Shown here: piece by piece, positions 35,144 through 43,018 of the stretch
Position numbering within the stretch: the stretch's first letter is position 1
How the letters are laid out: each line of letters starts with the position of its first letter
DNA from: Nocardia sp. CC227C
GTDB taxonomy: Bacteria > Actinomycetota > Actinomycetes > Mycobacteriales > Mycobacteriaceae
NCBI RefSeq assembly: GCF_030767025.1
Contig: NZ_JASITE010000012.1
Span: 186,001-250,000, forward strand
Length of the DNA: 64,000 nucleotides
Direction of reading: 5' to 3'
Translations under genes and position numbers: made by a program
Notes under the pieces: generated by a model
Databases searched by the model: none
What the model was told of the DNA's origin: nothing
Seen by the model: the letters and a program-made list of their open reading frames with translations, nothing else

Positions 35144-36184
35144 ATGAAGGCACTCCAGTATGTGGCCGTCGGTTCCGAACCCGAGGTGCGGGAGGTGTCC
35201 ACGCCGGAGCCGGGGCCCGGGCAGGTGTTGCTCGCGGTGACCGCGGCGGGGGTGTGCCATTCCGATGATTTCGTCATGTCGATGCCCGCGGACGCGTTCC
35301 CGTTTCCGCTGCCGTTGACGCTCGGGCACGAGGGGGCGGGGACGGTCGCGGCCGTCGGTGCCGGGGTGCGCGGGATCGAGGTCGGGACGAACGTGGTGGT
35401 GTACGGGCCGTGGGGGTGCGGCGTGTGCTGGTTCTGCGCCCAGGGGCTGGAGAATTACTGTTCTCGGGCGGCGGAACTGGGGATCTTCCCGCCGGGGCTG
35501 GGTGCGCCCGGGGCGATCGCGGAGTATCTGATCGTCGATTCACCGCGGCATCTGGTGCCGATCGGTGACCTCGATCCGGTGGCGACGGTGCCGTTGACCG
35601 ATGCGGGATTGACGCCGTATCACGCGATCAAGCGGTCGCTGGGCAAGTTGCGGCCGGGCTCGTGGGCGGTGGTGATCGGCAGCGGCGGACTCGGGCATGT
35701 CGCCATCCAACTGCTGCGGCACCTGTCATCGGCGCGCGTGGTCGCCCTCGATGTCAGCGACGAGAAGCTGGAGTTCGCGAAATCGGTGGGCGCGCACGAG
35801 GCGGTGCTGTCGAACGCGCAGGCGGCCGAGCAGGTCCGCAAGATCACCGGGCCGCTCGGGGCCAGCCTCGTGCTCGACTTCGTCGGATATCAGCCCACCG
35901 TCGATATCGCCATGGCGGTCGCGGGCGTGGATTCCGACGTCACCATCGTCGGCCTCGGCGACGGAAAGTCAGCCGCCCGAGTCGGTTTCGGCATCAGCCC
36001 GTACGAAGCGGCGGTCAGCGCACCGTACTGGGGCTCACGCGCGGAACTGATCGAACTGGTGGACCTGGCGCACGAGGGCATCCTCGATATCGCGGTGGAA
36101 CGCTTCAGCCTCGACGACGCGCCCGAGGCGTATCGGCGACTGGCCGCGGGCACACTGCGCGGTCGGGCCGTCATCGTGCCCTGA
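35144..36184 (+). CDS. zinc-dependent NAD(P)-alcohol dehydrogenase
   Basis: Medium-chain alcohol dehydrogenase, 346 residues. Catalytic zinc ligands in GVCHSDDF and LGHEGAGTVAAVG; structural zinc cysteines in GCGVCWFCAQGLENYC; nucleotide-binding motif VVIGSGGLGHVAIQLL with the acidic end VVALDVSDEK suggesting NAD preference. Oxidises an alcohol or reduces an aldehyde, specificity not visible. It lies 85 nt downstream of the hydrolase on the same strand; AGGACAG provides a ribosome site. Confidence 0.94.
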   Translation: MKALQYVAVGSEPEVREVSTPEPGPGQVLLAVTAAGVCHSDDFVMSMPADAFPFPLPLTLGHEGAGTVAAVGAGVRGIEVGTNVVVYGPWGCGVCWFCAQGLENYCSRAAELGIFPPGLGAPGAIAEYLIVDSPRHLVPIGDLDPVATVPLTDAGLTPYHAIKRSLGKLRPGSWAVVIGSGGLGHVAIQLLRHLSSARVVALDVSDEKLEFAKSVGAHEAVLSNAQAAEQVRKITGPLGASLVLDFVGYQPTVDIAMAVAGVDSDVTIVGLGDGKSAARVGFGISPYEAAVSAPYWGSRAELIELVDLAHEGILDIAVERFSLDDAPEAYRRLAAGTLRGRAVIVP

Positions 36185-36536
36185 CTCCGCCCGACAGCCG
36201 ATACACGCCGCGGGGACGCGCGGTGGCCGACGCTGCCCCGCCTGATCCGCTCGGCGGGGGTCGGTGAGCGGCGGCCGACCGGCCCGCGTTCGGCACACCG
36301 GCCGCACCGCCGGTGGGCACGCGTTATGGCGGTTCCGGCAAATCGAGCGCGTGCGGCACCGCGTGGTTCGCCCGTGAATTGCTCGTCACCTGCGGAAACT
36401 TCGAGCTATCGCCAACTGGAACAGGTTTCGAGGAAAAATGCCCTTTCAATTTCACAAAGCCGCTACCGGGCGGTAAGGTTCGCGCTCGATCACGGCGGTG
36501 AAAGCGCCAAAGCCCCGTTTCGGCAATGGAGTTCGT
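36185..36536. other. 352-nt gap, candidate promoter at 36451-36479
   Basis: No gene recognised. A possible promoter lies before the MHYT gene: -35 TTCACA (36451-36456), 17-bp spacer, -10 TAAGGT (36474-36479), giving a 5' leader of about 50 nt. The stretch 36330-36480 is AT-richer than average. Confidence 0.45.
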
Positions 36537-37370
36537 GTGCTCGAAATTCATCACTTCAGCTACGGGTGGGTGACGCCCGTACTGGCCTACGTCATGTCCG
36601 TCACCGGGTCGCTGCTCGGCTTGCGGTGCACGGCACGCGCGCGGGCCGGTGGTGGACGGCGTGGGTGGCTGATCGCGGCGGCGGTGGCCATCGGGGGCAC
36701 CGGAATCTGGGTGATGCACTTCATCGCCATGCTCGGATTCTCGATTCACGGGGCGACGATCCGCTACGACGTCCCCATCACGCTGTTGAGCGCCGGGATC
36801 GCCATGGTGGTGGTGTGGCTGGGATTGTCCATCGTGACGCGGGACCGGCGGGGGCGGTGGGAATTGCCGGTGGGCGGCACGATCACCGGAACGGGCGTGG
36901 GCGCGATGCACTACGCCGGGATGTACGCCATGAAGTCGGACGCGATCGTGCGGTACGACCCGGCGCTGGTCACGCTGTCCATGGTGATCGCGGTGGTCGC
37001 GGCGACGGTGGCGCTGTGGTTCACGCTGCACATCAACGGCATCCTCGCCACCATCGGAGCGGCCCTGATCATGGGGGTGGCGGTGTGCGGTATGCACTAC
37101 ACCGGCATGGCGGCCATGAGCGCGCACCACGCCGCCGACCCGACCATGCCCGCCGGGGCGGGAGCCATGGAGTTGCTTGCGCCGCTGATGATCTCGGTGA
37201 GCATGGTGACCCTGGTCCTGCTCATCCACGTGGGCCTGACCGAGGTGGACGAGCGCAGCCGCCGCGAGATGCTGCCGCCGAAACCGGAGAGCAAACCGTG
37301 GTCGCTGGCGGGCGGCAGCCCGACGCCACCCCGGACCACGACTACGCCGCCGCCGCGCTACCGGCCCTGA
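36537..37370 (+). CDS. MHYT-domain membrane sensor protein
   Basis: 277 residues from GTG 36537, with GGAG 5 nt upstream. Seven hydrophobic helices carry the repeated MHYT motif: WVMHFIAMLGF, GAMHYAGMYAMKSD and CGMHYTGMAAMS. MHYT domains are proposed to bind a metal (copper) and sense O2, CO or NO. Most are fused to GGDEF/EAL output domains; this one ends in a short Pro/Thr tail without output domain. The 3' end overlaps the convergent DUF418 gene by 29 nt. Confidence 0.9.
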   Translation: MLEIHHFSYGWVTPVLAYVMSVTGSLLGLRCTARARAGGGRRGWLIAAAVAIGGTGIWVMHFIAMLGFSIHGATIRYDVPITLLSAGIAMVVVWLGLSIVTRDRRGRWELPVGGTITGTGVGAMHYAGMYAMKSDAIVRYDPALVTLSMVIAVVAATVALWFTLHINGILATIGAALIMGVAVCGMHYTGMAAMSAHHAADPTMPAGAGAMELLAPLMISVSMVTLVLLIHVGLTEVDERSRREMLPPKPESKPWSLAGGSPTPPRTTTTPPPRYRP

Positions 37371-38334
37371 CCGCCGGGGCCGCCCCGGCCCAGGACGCCT
37401 TGCGCAGCAACCACTCCAGCGGACCCTGGTCGAAGCGGCTCAGCCACCACCGGGAGACCGCGCCCTGGACCACGAGGATCAGTACGCACAGCACGACCGT
37501 ATGCGACCACGCCCGCGGCGCGTCCGGCCCGATGCCGAGCGGGCGCGCGGCGACGCGCAAGCCGACCACGATGAGGGTGGCCGCCACGTAGTTGGTGAGC
37601 GCCGTGCGGCCGAGCGCCGCGAGCAGCGCGGCCATCACCGCGAAACCCGTTGTGCGAGAGAGACTCAGCACGAGACAGGCATAGGTGGCCGCCATGATCA
37701 ACCCGACCGCCGCACCGGCCTCCGGATGCCCGAGCTGCCACAGGACTCCGGCGGCGGCGGCCGGCCCGAGCGCCAGCGCGGCCATCGGCAGGACGTGGCG
37801 CGCAACGCTTTCCAACCGTCGCGGCAGATCGGCCAGACCCGCCGCGAATCCCAGCAGGAACAGACCGGGAACCAACACCAGGCCACCGCCCAGCGCGGCT
37901 CCGGCGACGGTGAGCAGCGCACCCGCCACCCCGGTCGCCGGGGCCGCCCACCGCCGCGGCAGGAATGTCGACGGCAGCAACAGCGTCAGCCCCACGATCG
38001 CGTACGGCAGCAGCGCCTCCCCCGGTTGCAGCAGCTGATGTAGCGCACCCAGCGCCGCCAACGCGAGAATCCGCCGCAGCAGCACCACGCGCGGTGCCGC
38101 CGCGCGACAGCGGGCCGAGCGCCACATGAGCGCGAAGCCGATCCCGAACAGCAGCGAGAACAGCGGGAAGAAGCGCCCGTACACGACCAGTTCCAGCACC
38201 CGCGGGACCGGGTCGAGCGCACCGTCGCGCACCGGATGAAGCCGCAGGATGGCGGGCGCGTTGGCGAACAGGATTCCGCACAGCGCGAATCCGCGCAGGA
38301 CATCGAGGCCAGGCAGTCGTCGCATGATCCTCAT
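37342..38334 (-). CDS. DUF418-type membrane protein
   Basis: 330 residues from ATG 38334 (ATG 38325 possible). Begins RRLPGLDVLRGFALCGILFANAPAI, the hallmark of DUF418/acyltransferase-3-like membrane proteins, followed by FPLFSLLFGIGFALMWRSA. It has about nine or ten helices, ending with LTNYVAATLIVVGLR and SRWWLSRFDQGPLEWLLR. Function unknown, possibly transport or acyl transfer at the membrane. It lies downstream of the response regulator by 77 nt and is a plausible member of that operon. Confidence 0.87.
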   Translation of the reverse strand: MRIMRRLPGLDVLRGFALCGILFANAPAILRLHPVRDGALDPVPRVLELVVYGRFFPLFSLLFGIGFALMWRSARCRAAAPRVVLLRRILALAALGALHQLLQPGEALLPYAIVGLTLLLPSTFLPRRWAAPATGVAGALLTVAGAALGGGLVLVPGLFLLGFAAGLADLPRRLESVARHVLPMAALALGPAAAAGVLWQLGHPEAGAAVGLIMAATYACLVLSLSRTTGFAVMAALLAALGRTALTNYVAATLIVVGLRVAARPLGIGPDAPRAWSHTVVLCVLILVVQGAVSRWWLSRFDQGPLEWLLRKASWAGAAPAVRAGSAAAA

Positions 38335-38411
38335 GCTGGCCGCCGGGGCACCCGCCCGGCATCGGCCGAATGGCCGGGACCCGTCCGCCCGCCTCCGCCG
38401 ATCGGCCGATC

Positions 38412-39059
38412 TCAGTCCATGAGCCCGGCCCGCCACGCCCGGGCCGCCACCTCCACCCGGTTCCGCGCCGACAGCCGCCGCTGCACGCTGGCGATATGGG
38501 TTTTCACCGTGCCGAGCGACAGATGCAGCCGTTCCCCGATCTCCGCATTGGTCGCACCCTCCCCCACCAACCGGGTCACCTCCAATTCGCGCGGGCTCAG
38601 GGCGGCGACCGCGGCCGCCAGCTCCGGCGGCACCCGGCGACCGGCGCGGGCGTGGGTGCGGCGCAGCAGACCGGTGGTGAGTTCCGGGCCGATCAGAGCG
38701 TCCCCGGCGACGGCCGCGCGGACCGCGGCCAGCAACAGATCCGGCCCGGAGTCCTTGAGCAGGAATCCGCTCGCCCCGTGGGCCAGTGCGGTATCGACGT
38801 AGTCGTCGTCGTTGAAGGTGGTCACCATGACCACACGCGTCTCGCCGCTGACCTGGCGGCACACCTGGAGGCCGTCCAACCGCGGCATCCGGATATCCAG
38901 CAGCGCCACCTCGGGCCGGTGTTCCCGCACGGCCGTGACCGCCGCGACGCCGTCGGCGCACTGCGCCACCACCTCGATATCGGGCGCGCTGTCGAGGATC
39001 AGTGCGAAGCCGATGCGCACCATCTCCTGATCGTCGGCCACGAGTACGCGAATCGTCAT
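38412..39059 (-). CDS. LuxR/NarL-family response regulator
   Basis: 215 residues, complete. Receiver domain: VLVADDQEMVRIGFALIL, phospho-acceptor in VALLDIRMPRLDGLQV, conserved lysine in GFLLKDSGPDLL. Helix-turn-helix: LSPRELEVTRLVGEGATNAEIGERLHLSLGTVKTHIASVQRRLSARNRVE. Its ATG overlaps the kinase stop (ATGA), so kinase and regulator are one translational unit. Confidence 0.96.
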   Translation of the reverse strand: MTIRVLVADDQEMVRIGFALILDSAPDIEVVAQCADGVAAVTAVREHRPEVALLDIRMPRLDGLQVCRQVSGETRVVMVTTFNDDDYVDTALAHGASGFLLKDSGPDLLLAAVRAAVAGDALIGPELTTGLLRRTHARAGRRVPPELAAAVAALSPRELEVTRLVGEGATNAEIGERLHLSLGTVKTHIASVQRRLSARNRVEVAARAWRAGLMD

Positions 39060-40171
39060 ATCCCTCCAGCCTTTCCGTCGACCGGCAGCCGCGCGGCCAC
39101 CCGCCAGCGGCCGTCGCGCAGGCGACCCGCGGTGGCGGTGCCGCCCACGGCCGCCGCCCGTGCGGCCAGCCCGGTCAGCCCGGTGCCGCTGCCGCCACCC
39201 AATCCCGCTGTCCCGGAACCGTTGTCGCACACCTCGACGGCCAGCTCGGCACCGCGCACCCGCACCACCGCCTCGATGCGGCTGGCGTCGGCGGCGTAGC
39301 GCCGAATGTTGTTGAACGCCTCCGCCAGCACCCGGTGCGCCGCCAGCACCACCGCATCGGCCACCCCGCCGTCGCGCACCTCCGGGTCGATGTCCGACAC
39401 CACCTCGGCGGCGACGGTATCGGCGAAGCGCGAGACCAGATCGTCGAGGTCGTAGGTGTCGCGGGCGCCCGCACCGTCGCCCAGGGTGTCGACCAGCGAC
39501 CGGATATCGCCCAGCGCCCGCCGCCCCGACCGTTCGATGCGCTCCAGCAGCGGGCGGGTCCGCTCCCCCGCTCCCGCCTGCGCGGCCTGCGCCAGCACCA
39601 CCATCCCCATCACCTCGTGGGCGATGACATCGTGCAATTCCCTTGCCATCTGGGCACGTTCGCCCGCGACGGCCGCGCCGCGCTCGGCCACCAGCCGTTG
39701 GCGCTGTGCCCGCACGAGCAGCCCGATTCCCAGCGCGGTGACCGTCGGAATGGTGATGACCAGCACGGCCGTCGGCACGTCGTCGGTCCGCAGGGCGAGG
39801 GCCGATCCGACCGCGGCGACCGCCAGCGCGCCGGTGAGCCCGGCGTCGGCGACGGTGACGATCCGCGACGCGGCCACCCCGCTCGCGACGACGGCCACCC
39901 ACGCCGAGGCCACCGCCCAACCCTGCATGCCCTGCGGCCACAGGCTCACCGCGATGATCGCGAGCACCGGCCCGGCCAGCGCGGCCACCACCGCGGCCCG
40001 CCGGGTGAGCGGCACCGCGTCCTCCCGCGCCGCCGTCCAGCAGGCCCAGCTGCCCAGCGCCGCCCCGCCCGCGTCCACGCCCGTCCACACCAGCGACCCC
40101 GTGGCATTCAACTCCAACAGCGCGGCCAGCCCGGCGGGCAGCACGCACAGCGCGAACAGGAGGCGACGCAT
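39056..40171 (-). CDS. NarL-type sensor histidine kinase
   Basis: 371 residues from ATG 40171. The N-terminal half has about five or six membrane helices (ALLELNATGSLVWTGVDAGG, VVAALAGPVLAIIAVSLW) with little outside loop. The HisKA_3 phospho-acceptor is ERAQMARELHDVIAHEVMGMVVLAQA (His in ELHD). The ATPase domain has VLAEAFNNIRRYA, VEVCDNGSG and GTGLTGLAARAAAVGG. Partner of the downstream regulator by an ATGA overlap. The signal is unknown. Confidence 0.95.
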   Translation of the reverse strand: MRRLLFALCVLPAGLAALLELNATGSLVWTGVDAGGAALGSWACWTAAREDAVPLTRRAAVVAALAGPVLAIIAVSLWPQGMQGWAVASAWVAVVASGVAASRIVTVADAGLTGALAVAAVGSALALRTDDVPTAVLVITIPTVTALGIGLLVRAQRQRLVAERGAAVAGERAQMARELHDVIAHEVMGMVVLAQAAQAGAGERTRPLLERIERSGRRALGDIRSLVDTLGDGAGARDTYDLDDLVSRFADTVAAEVVSDIDPEVRDGGVADAVVLAAHRVLAEAFNNIRRYAADASRIEAVVRVRGAELAVEVCDNGSGTAGLGGGSGTGLTGLAARAAAVGGTATAGRLRDGRWRVAARLPVDGKAGGI

Positions 40172-40239
40172 ACGCCCGACCCTAGCGGGCCGAGGGAGCC
40201 TGTTCGACAATCCAGCGCATCGACAGCAAACTGGCTGGG

Positions 40240-41829
40240 GTGCATCACCAGTTGGAGTTGATCTTCCTGGTCCTGTTCGCGACGATCCTGGCGCAGCCGC
40301 TGGGCAAGCGGATAGGCCAGGCTCCGGCCGTGCTCATGACGGCCTTCGGGTGTGTGCTGGCCCTCATTCCCTCGGTGCCGGAGATCCACATCGACCCGGA
40401 GCTGATTCTGCCGATGGTGCTGCCGCCGCTGCTCTACGCCCAGGCACGGCGCACCTCGTGGCGGCAGTTCGCCGACAACTGGAGCGCCATCGTCATGCGG
40501 GCGGTGGTGCTGGTCGTCGTGACCACGGCCGCCACGGCCTGGGTGTTCCACGAGATGTTCCCGACGGTGCCGATCGCCGCGGCGGTGGCGTTGGGCGCGC
40601 TGGTCGCGCCGCCCGATCCGGTCGCGGTCTCGGCGCTGGCGGGCAAACTCGGGCTGCCGCGCCGCCTGGTGTCGGTGCTCGAGGGTGAGGGGCTTTTCAA
40701 CGACGTCACCGCCATTGTCATCTACACGGTGGCCATCCAGGCGGTGGCCACCGGCACCTTCTCGGCGTGGAGCGCGGCCGGGGAGTTCGTGCTGTCGGCG
40801 CTGGTCGCGGTGGGCGTGGGTTTGGCGCTGGGCTGGCTGGGCGGCATGCTCATGAAGCGGCTGGGCGAAGCGCCGTGGCAGGTGGCGCTGGGTCTGCTGC
40901 TGCCCTTCGCGGCCTACGGCATTGCCGACGCCCGCGGCGGTTCCGGTGTGCTGGCGGTGCTGGTGTGCGCGCTGTATCTCACCGACGCGGCAACGGATTT
41001 CAGTGACAGCGCCTATCGGACGGTGGGCGACTCCTTCTGGGAGATCACCGAAATGCTGGTCACCGGCTTCGCTTTCGGTCTCATCGGCCTGGAGTTGAGC
41101 ACTGTGCTGCGCACCGCCGGCCCGGACTGGCCGCGCTTGCTCACCGGCGCGGCGGCCGTGGTGGCGGTGGTGGTCGGGCTGCGCCTGCTGTGGCTGCTGG
41201 GCACCACCGCAGTCTTCCGAGGCTGGTGGCGCACCCGCGACAAGGATGAGCCGTACACCTGGCGGGAAACCCTGGTCACCTGGTGGGCCGGTATGCGCGG
41301 GGTGGCGACCGTCGCCCTGGCCTTGGCCGTGCCGTTCACCACCGACGACGGCGAACCCTTCCCCGGCCGCACCGAGATTCTCTTCACCGCCTTCGCCGTC
41401 GTGCTGTTCACCCTGCTGCTCCAGGGACCGACGCTGCCCGCCGTGGTGCGCGCGACCGGTGTGCACGCCGACACCGAACTCGAGCGCACCCTGGAACGCC
41501 AACTGTGGACCCGGGTGCTGAACGCGGAACTGGCGCGCCTGAAACAGATTTCGACCACCGAGGACCTGCCCGAGGACGTCTACGTCCGCCTGCGCGAATC
41601 CTTCGAGCGCCGCCTCGCCCAGGCCGATCCGGAAGCCGCCGACGACAAGGCCCGCATCACCACCGACAAGACCCTCAGGTTCACCACGCAGATGCGCAGG
41701 ATCACCCACGAGGTCATGGAGGCGGGCCGCACGGCAGCCCTGACGGCCCGCCGCGAGCCGGGTGTCCCGCCGGATGTGGTGGACCGGGTGATGCGCCGAC
41801 TGGATCTGCGATCGAATCCGATGCCCTGA
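40240..41829 (+). CDS. CPA1-family Na+/H+ antiporter
   Basis: 529 residues. About 12 hydrophobic segments, with the catalytic region VALGALVAPPDPVAVSALAGKLGLPRRLVSVLEGEGLFNDVTAIVIY, which carries the acidic residues of NhaP/YjcE-type exchangers, and a conserved ETLVTWWAGMRGVATVALALAVPF helix. The last ~100 residues are a soluble charged helical tail. GTG start 40240. Divergent from the histidine kinase with 68 nt between; convergent with a TetR gene 14 nt away. Confidence 0.94.
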   Translation: MHHQLELIFLVLFATILAQPLGKRIGQAPAVLMTAFGCVLALIPSVPEIHIDPELILPMVLPPLLYAQARRTSWRQFADNWSAIVMRAVVLVVVTTAATAWVFHEMFPTVPIAAAVALGALVAPPDPVAVSALAGKLGLPRRLVSVLEGEGLFNDVTAIVIYTVAIQAVATGTFSAWSAAGEFVLSALVAVGVGLALGWLGGMLMKRLGEAPWQVALGLLLPFAAYGIADARGGSGVLAVLVCALYLTDAATDFSDSAYRTVGDSFWEITEMLVTGFAFGLIGLELSTVLRTAGPDWPRLLTGAAAVVAVVVGLRLLWLLGTTAVFRGWWRTRDKDEPYTWRETLVTWWAGMRGVATVALALAVPFTTDDGEPFPGRTEILFTAFAVVLFTLLLQGPTLPAVVRATGVHADTELERTLERQLWTRVLNAELARLKQISTTEDLPEDVYVRLRESFERRLAQADPEAADDKARITTDKTLRFTTQMRRITHEVMEAGRTAALTARREPGVPPDVVDRVMRRLDLRSNPMP

Positions 41830-41843
41830 GCGCCGGCGCCCGG

Positions 41844-42419
41844 TCAGTCGGCGTGTCCGCTCTCGAATCGAACGGCCGACACCATGGCCAGCGCCAACGC
41901 CTCGGGATCGTCGCCGTCTAGTTCCGAGCCCACCAGCGCACCCTCGCGCCACAGATGCGCGAAACCGTGCACCAGCGACCAGGCCGCCAGCCGTCCAGCC
42001 CGGCGGCCCTCCGGTTCGAGACCCAATTCCGCTATACCGGAACGTAATTCCGCCCCGGAGCGGCTGCGCGCCGCGATCAGCCGCGCATCGTCGACACACA
42101 GCAGGTCGCGGCGGAACATGACGTCGAAATGGCCGGGCCAGCGCCGGGCGAAACCGATGTAGGCGAGCGCCACGGCCCGGAAGTCCCCTGCCGCGCCGGC
42201 CAGTTCCGCCGCCAGCAGCTCGAACCCCTCGACGGCCAGTTCGGTGAGCAGTCCCTGTTTGTTGCCGAAGTGGTGGGCGGGCGCGGCGTGCGAGACTCCG
42301 GCCCGTTGTGCGAGGGCGCGCAGCGATACCGCGTCCACGCCGTCCTGGGCGATCTGTTCGGCCGCGGCCCGCAGCAGCGCGGCGCGCAGATCGCCGTGGT
42401 GATAGGCGCGCTTGGTCAT
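41844..42419 (-). CDS. TetR-family transcription regulator
   Basis: 191 residues. N-terminal HTH: YHHGDLRAALLRAAAEQIAQDGVDAVSLRALAQRAGVSHAAPAHHFGNKQGLLTEL; the AYHHGDLR start is typical of the TetR_C_13/WHG group. The C-terminal domain is helical (VALAYIGFARRWPGHFDVMFRRDLL). Divergent from a DoxX gene with a perfect palindrome in the 101-nt intergenic region, which marks that gene as the likely target. Confidence 0.93.
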   Translation of the reverse strand: MTKRAYHHGDLRAALLRAAAEQIAQDGVDAVSLRALAQRAGVSHAAPAHHFGNKQGLLTELAVEGFELLAAELAGAAGDFRAVALAYIGFARRWPGHFDVMFRRDLLCVDDARLIAARSRSGAELRSGIAELGLEPEGRRAGRLAAWSLVHGFAHLWREGALVGSELDGDDPEALALAMVSAVRFESGHAD

Positions 42420-42440
42420 CCTCCCATCCTGGCGGCAAAT

Positions 42441-42455
42441 CTTGTCATTGACAAG
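42441..42455. promoter_or_regulatory. palindromic TetR operator
   Basis: CTTGTCATTGACAAG has perfect 7-bp arms around a central T. A related half-site (TGTCAAGTTCC, 42484-42494) lies nearer the DoxX gene and repeats the sequence beside the palindrome (TGACAAGTTCC). Position between divergent regulator and target fits auto- and cross-repression. Confidence 0.7.
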
Positions 42456-42520
42456 TTCCCGGCGCTCGCCCTAATCTATCCACTGTCAAGTTCCGCTGTT
42501 CGCCCAGTCAGGAGTGCCCC

Positions 42521-42952
42521 ATGGCGCCACTCATCGCCCTCATCGTCGTCACCGGACTGTCCCGCCTCGCCGGCCTGCTCGGTATCGACTGGCTCGACTC
42601 CTGGCCGCATGCCACGCGCATCGGCCTGGCCGCCATGTTCCTGCTCACCGCGAGCGCCCACTTCACCCAGCCCAAACGGGAGGCGCTGATCGCCATGGTG
42701 CCGCCGGCCTTCCCCAACGCGGCGGCGATGGTGACCCTCACCGGTGTCCTGGAGGCGGCCGGCGCGGTGGGCCTGCTGCTGCCGCCGGTGGCACCGGTCG
42801 CCGCACTCTGCCTGGCGGCGCTGCTGATCATCATGTTCCCGGCCAATATTCGCGCCGCGCGCAACGGCGGCGGGGTCAAGACGATGCCGCTACCCGCTCG
42901 AACGGTGGTGCAGGGCGTCTTCCTCGCCGCATGCGCACTGGCGGCATTCTGA
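42521..42952 (+). CDS. DoxX-family membrane protein
   Basis: 143 residues, four predicted membrane helices (PLIALIVVTGLSRLAGLLGI, LTGVLEAAGAVGLLLPPVAPVAALCLAALLIIMF) with the DoxX-like HFTQPKREALIAMVPPAFPN motif. ATG 42521 follows AGGAGT at 7 nt. DoxX proteins are small quinone-linked or stress-related membrane proteins of poorly known role. Likely repressed by the divergent TetR regulator. Converges with the ethanolamine operon. Confidence 0.9.
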   Translation: MAPLIALIVVTGLSRLAGLLGIDWLDSWPHATRIGLAAMFLLTASAHFTQPKREALIAMVPPAFPNAAAMVTLTGVLEAAGAVGLLLPPVAPVAALCLAALLIIMFPANIRAARNGGGVKTMPLPARTVVQGVFLAACALAAF

Positions 42953-42976
42953 CCCGATACACCGGGTGCACACGGT

Positions 42977-43009
42977 GATCGCCCCCGCACGAGAGACGGG
43001 GAGGCGATC
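42977..43009. terminator. hairpin between DoxX and eutC
   Basis: GATCGCCCCCG (42977-42987) pairs with CGGGGAGGCGATC (42997-43009), with a 2-nt bulge and a 9-nt loop. It lies between the DoxX stop and the eutC stop, so it can end both transcripts. Confidence 0.65.
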
Positions 43010-43018
43010 ATCGTCGGC

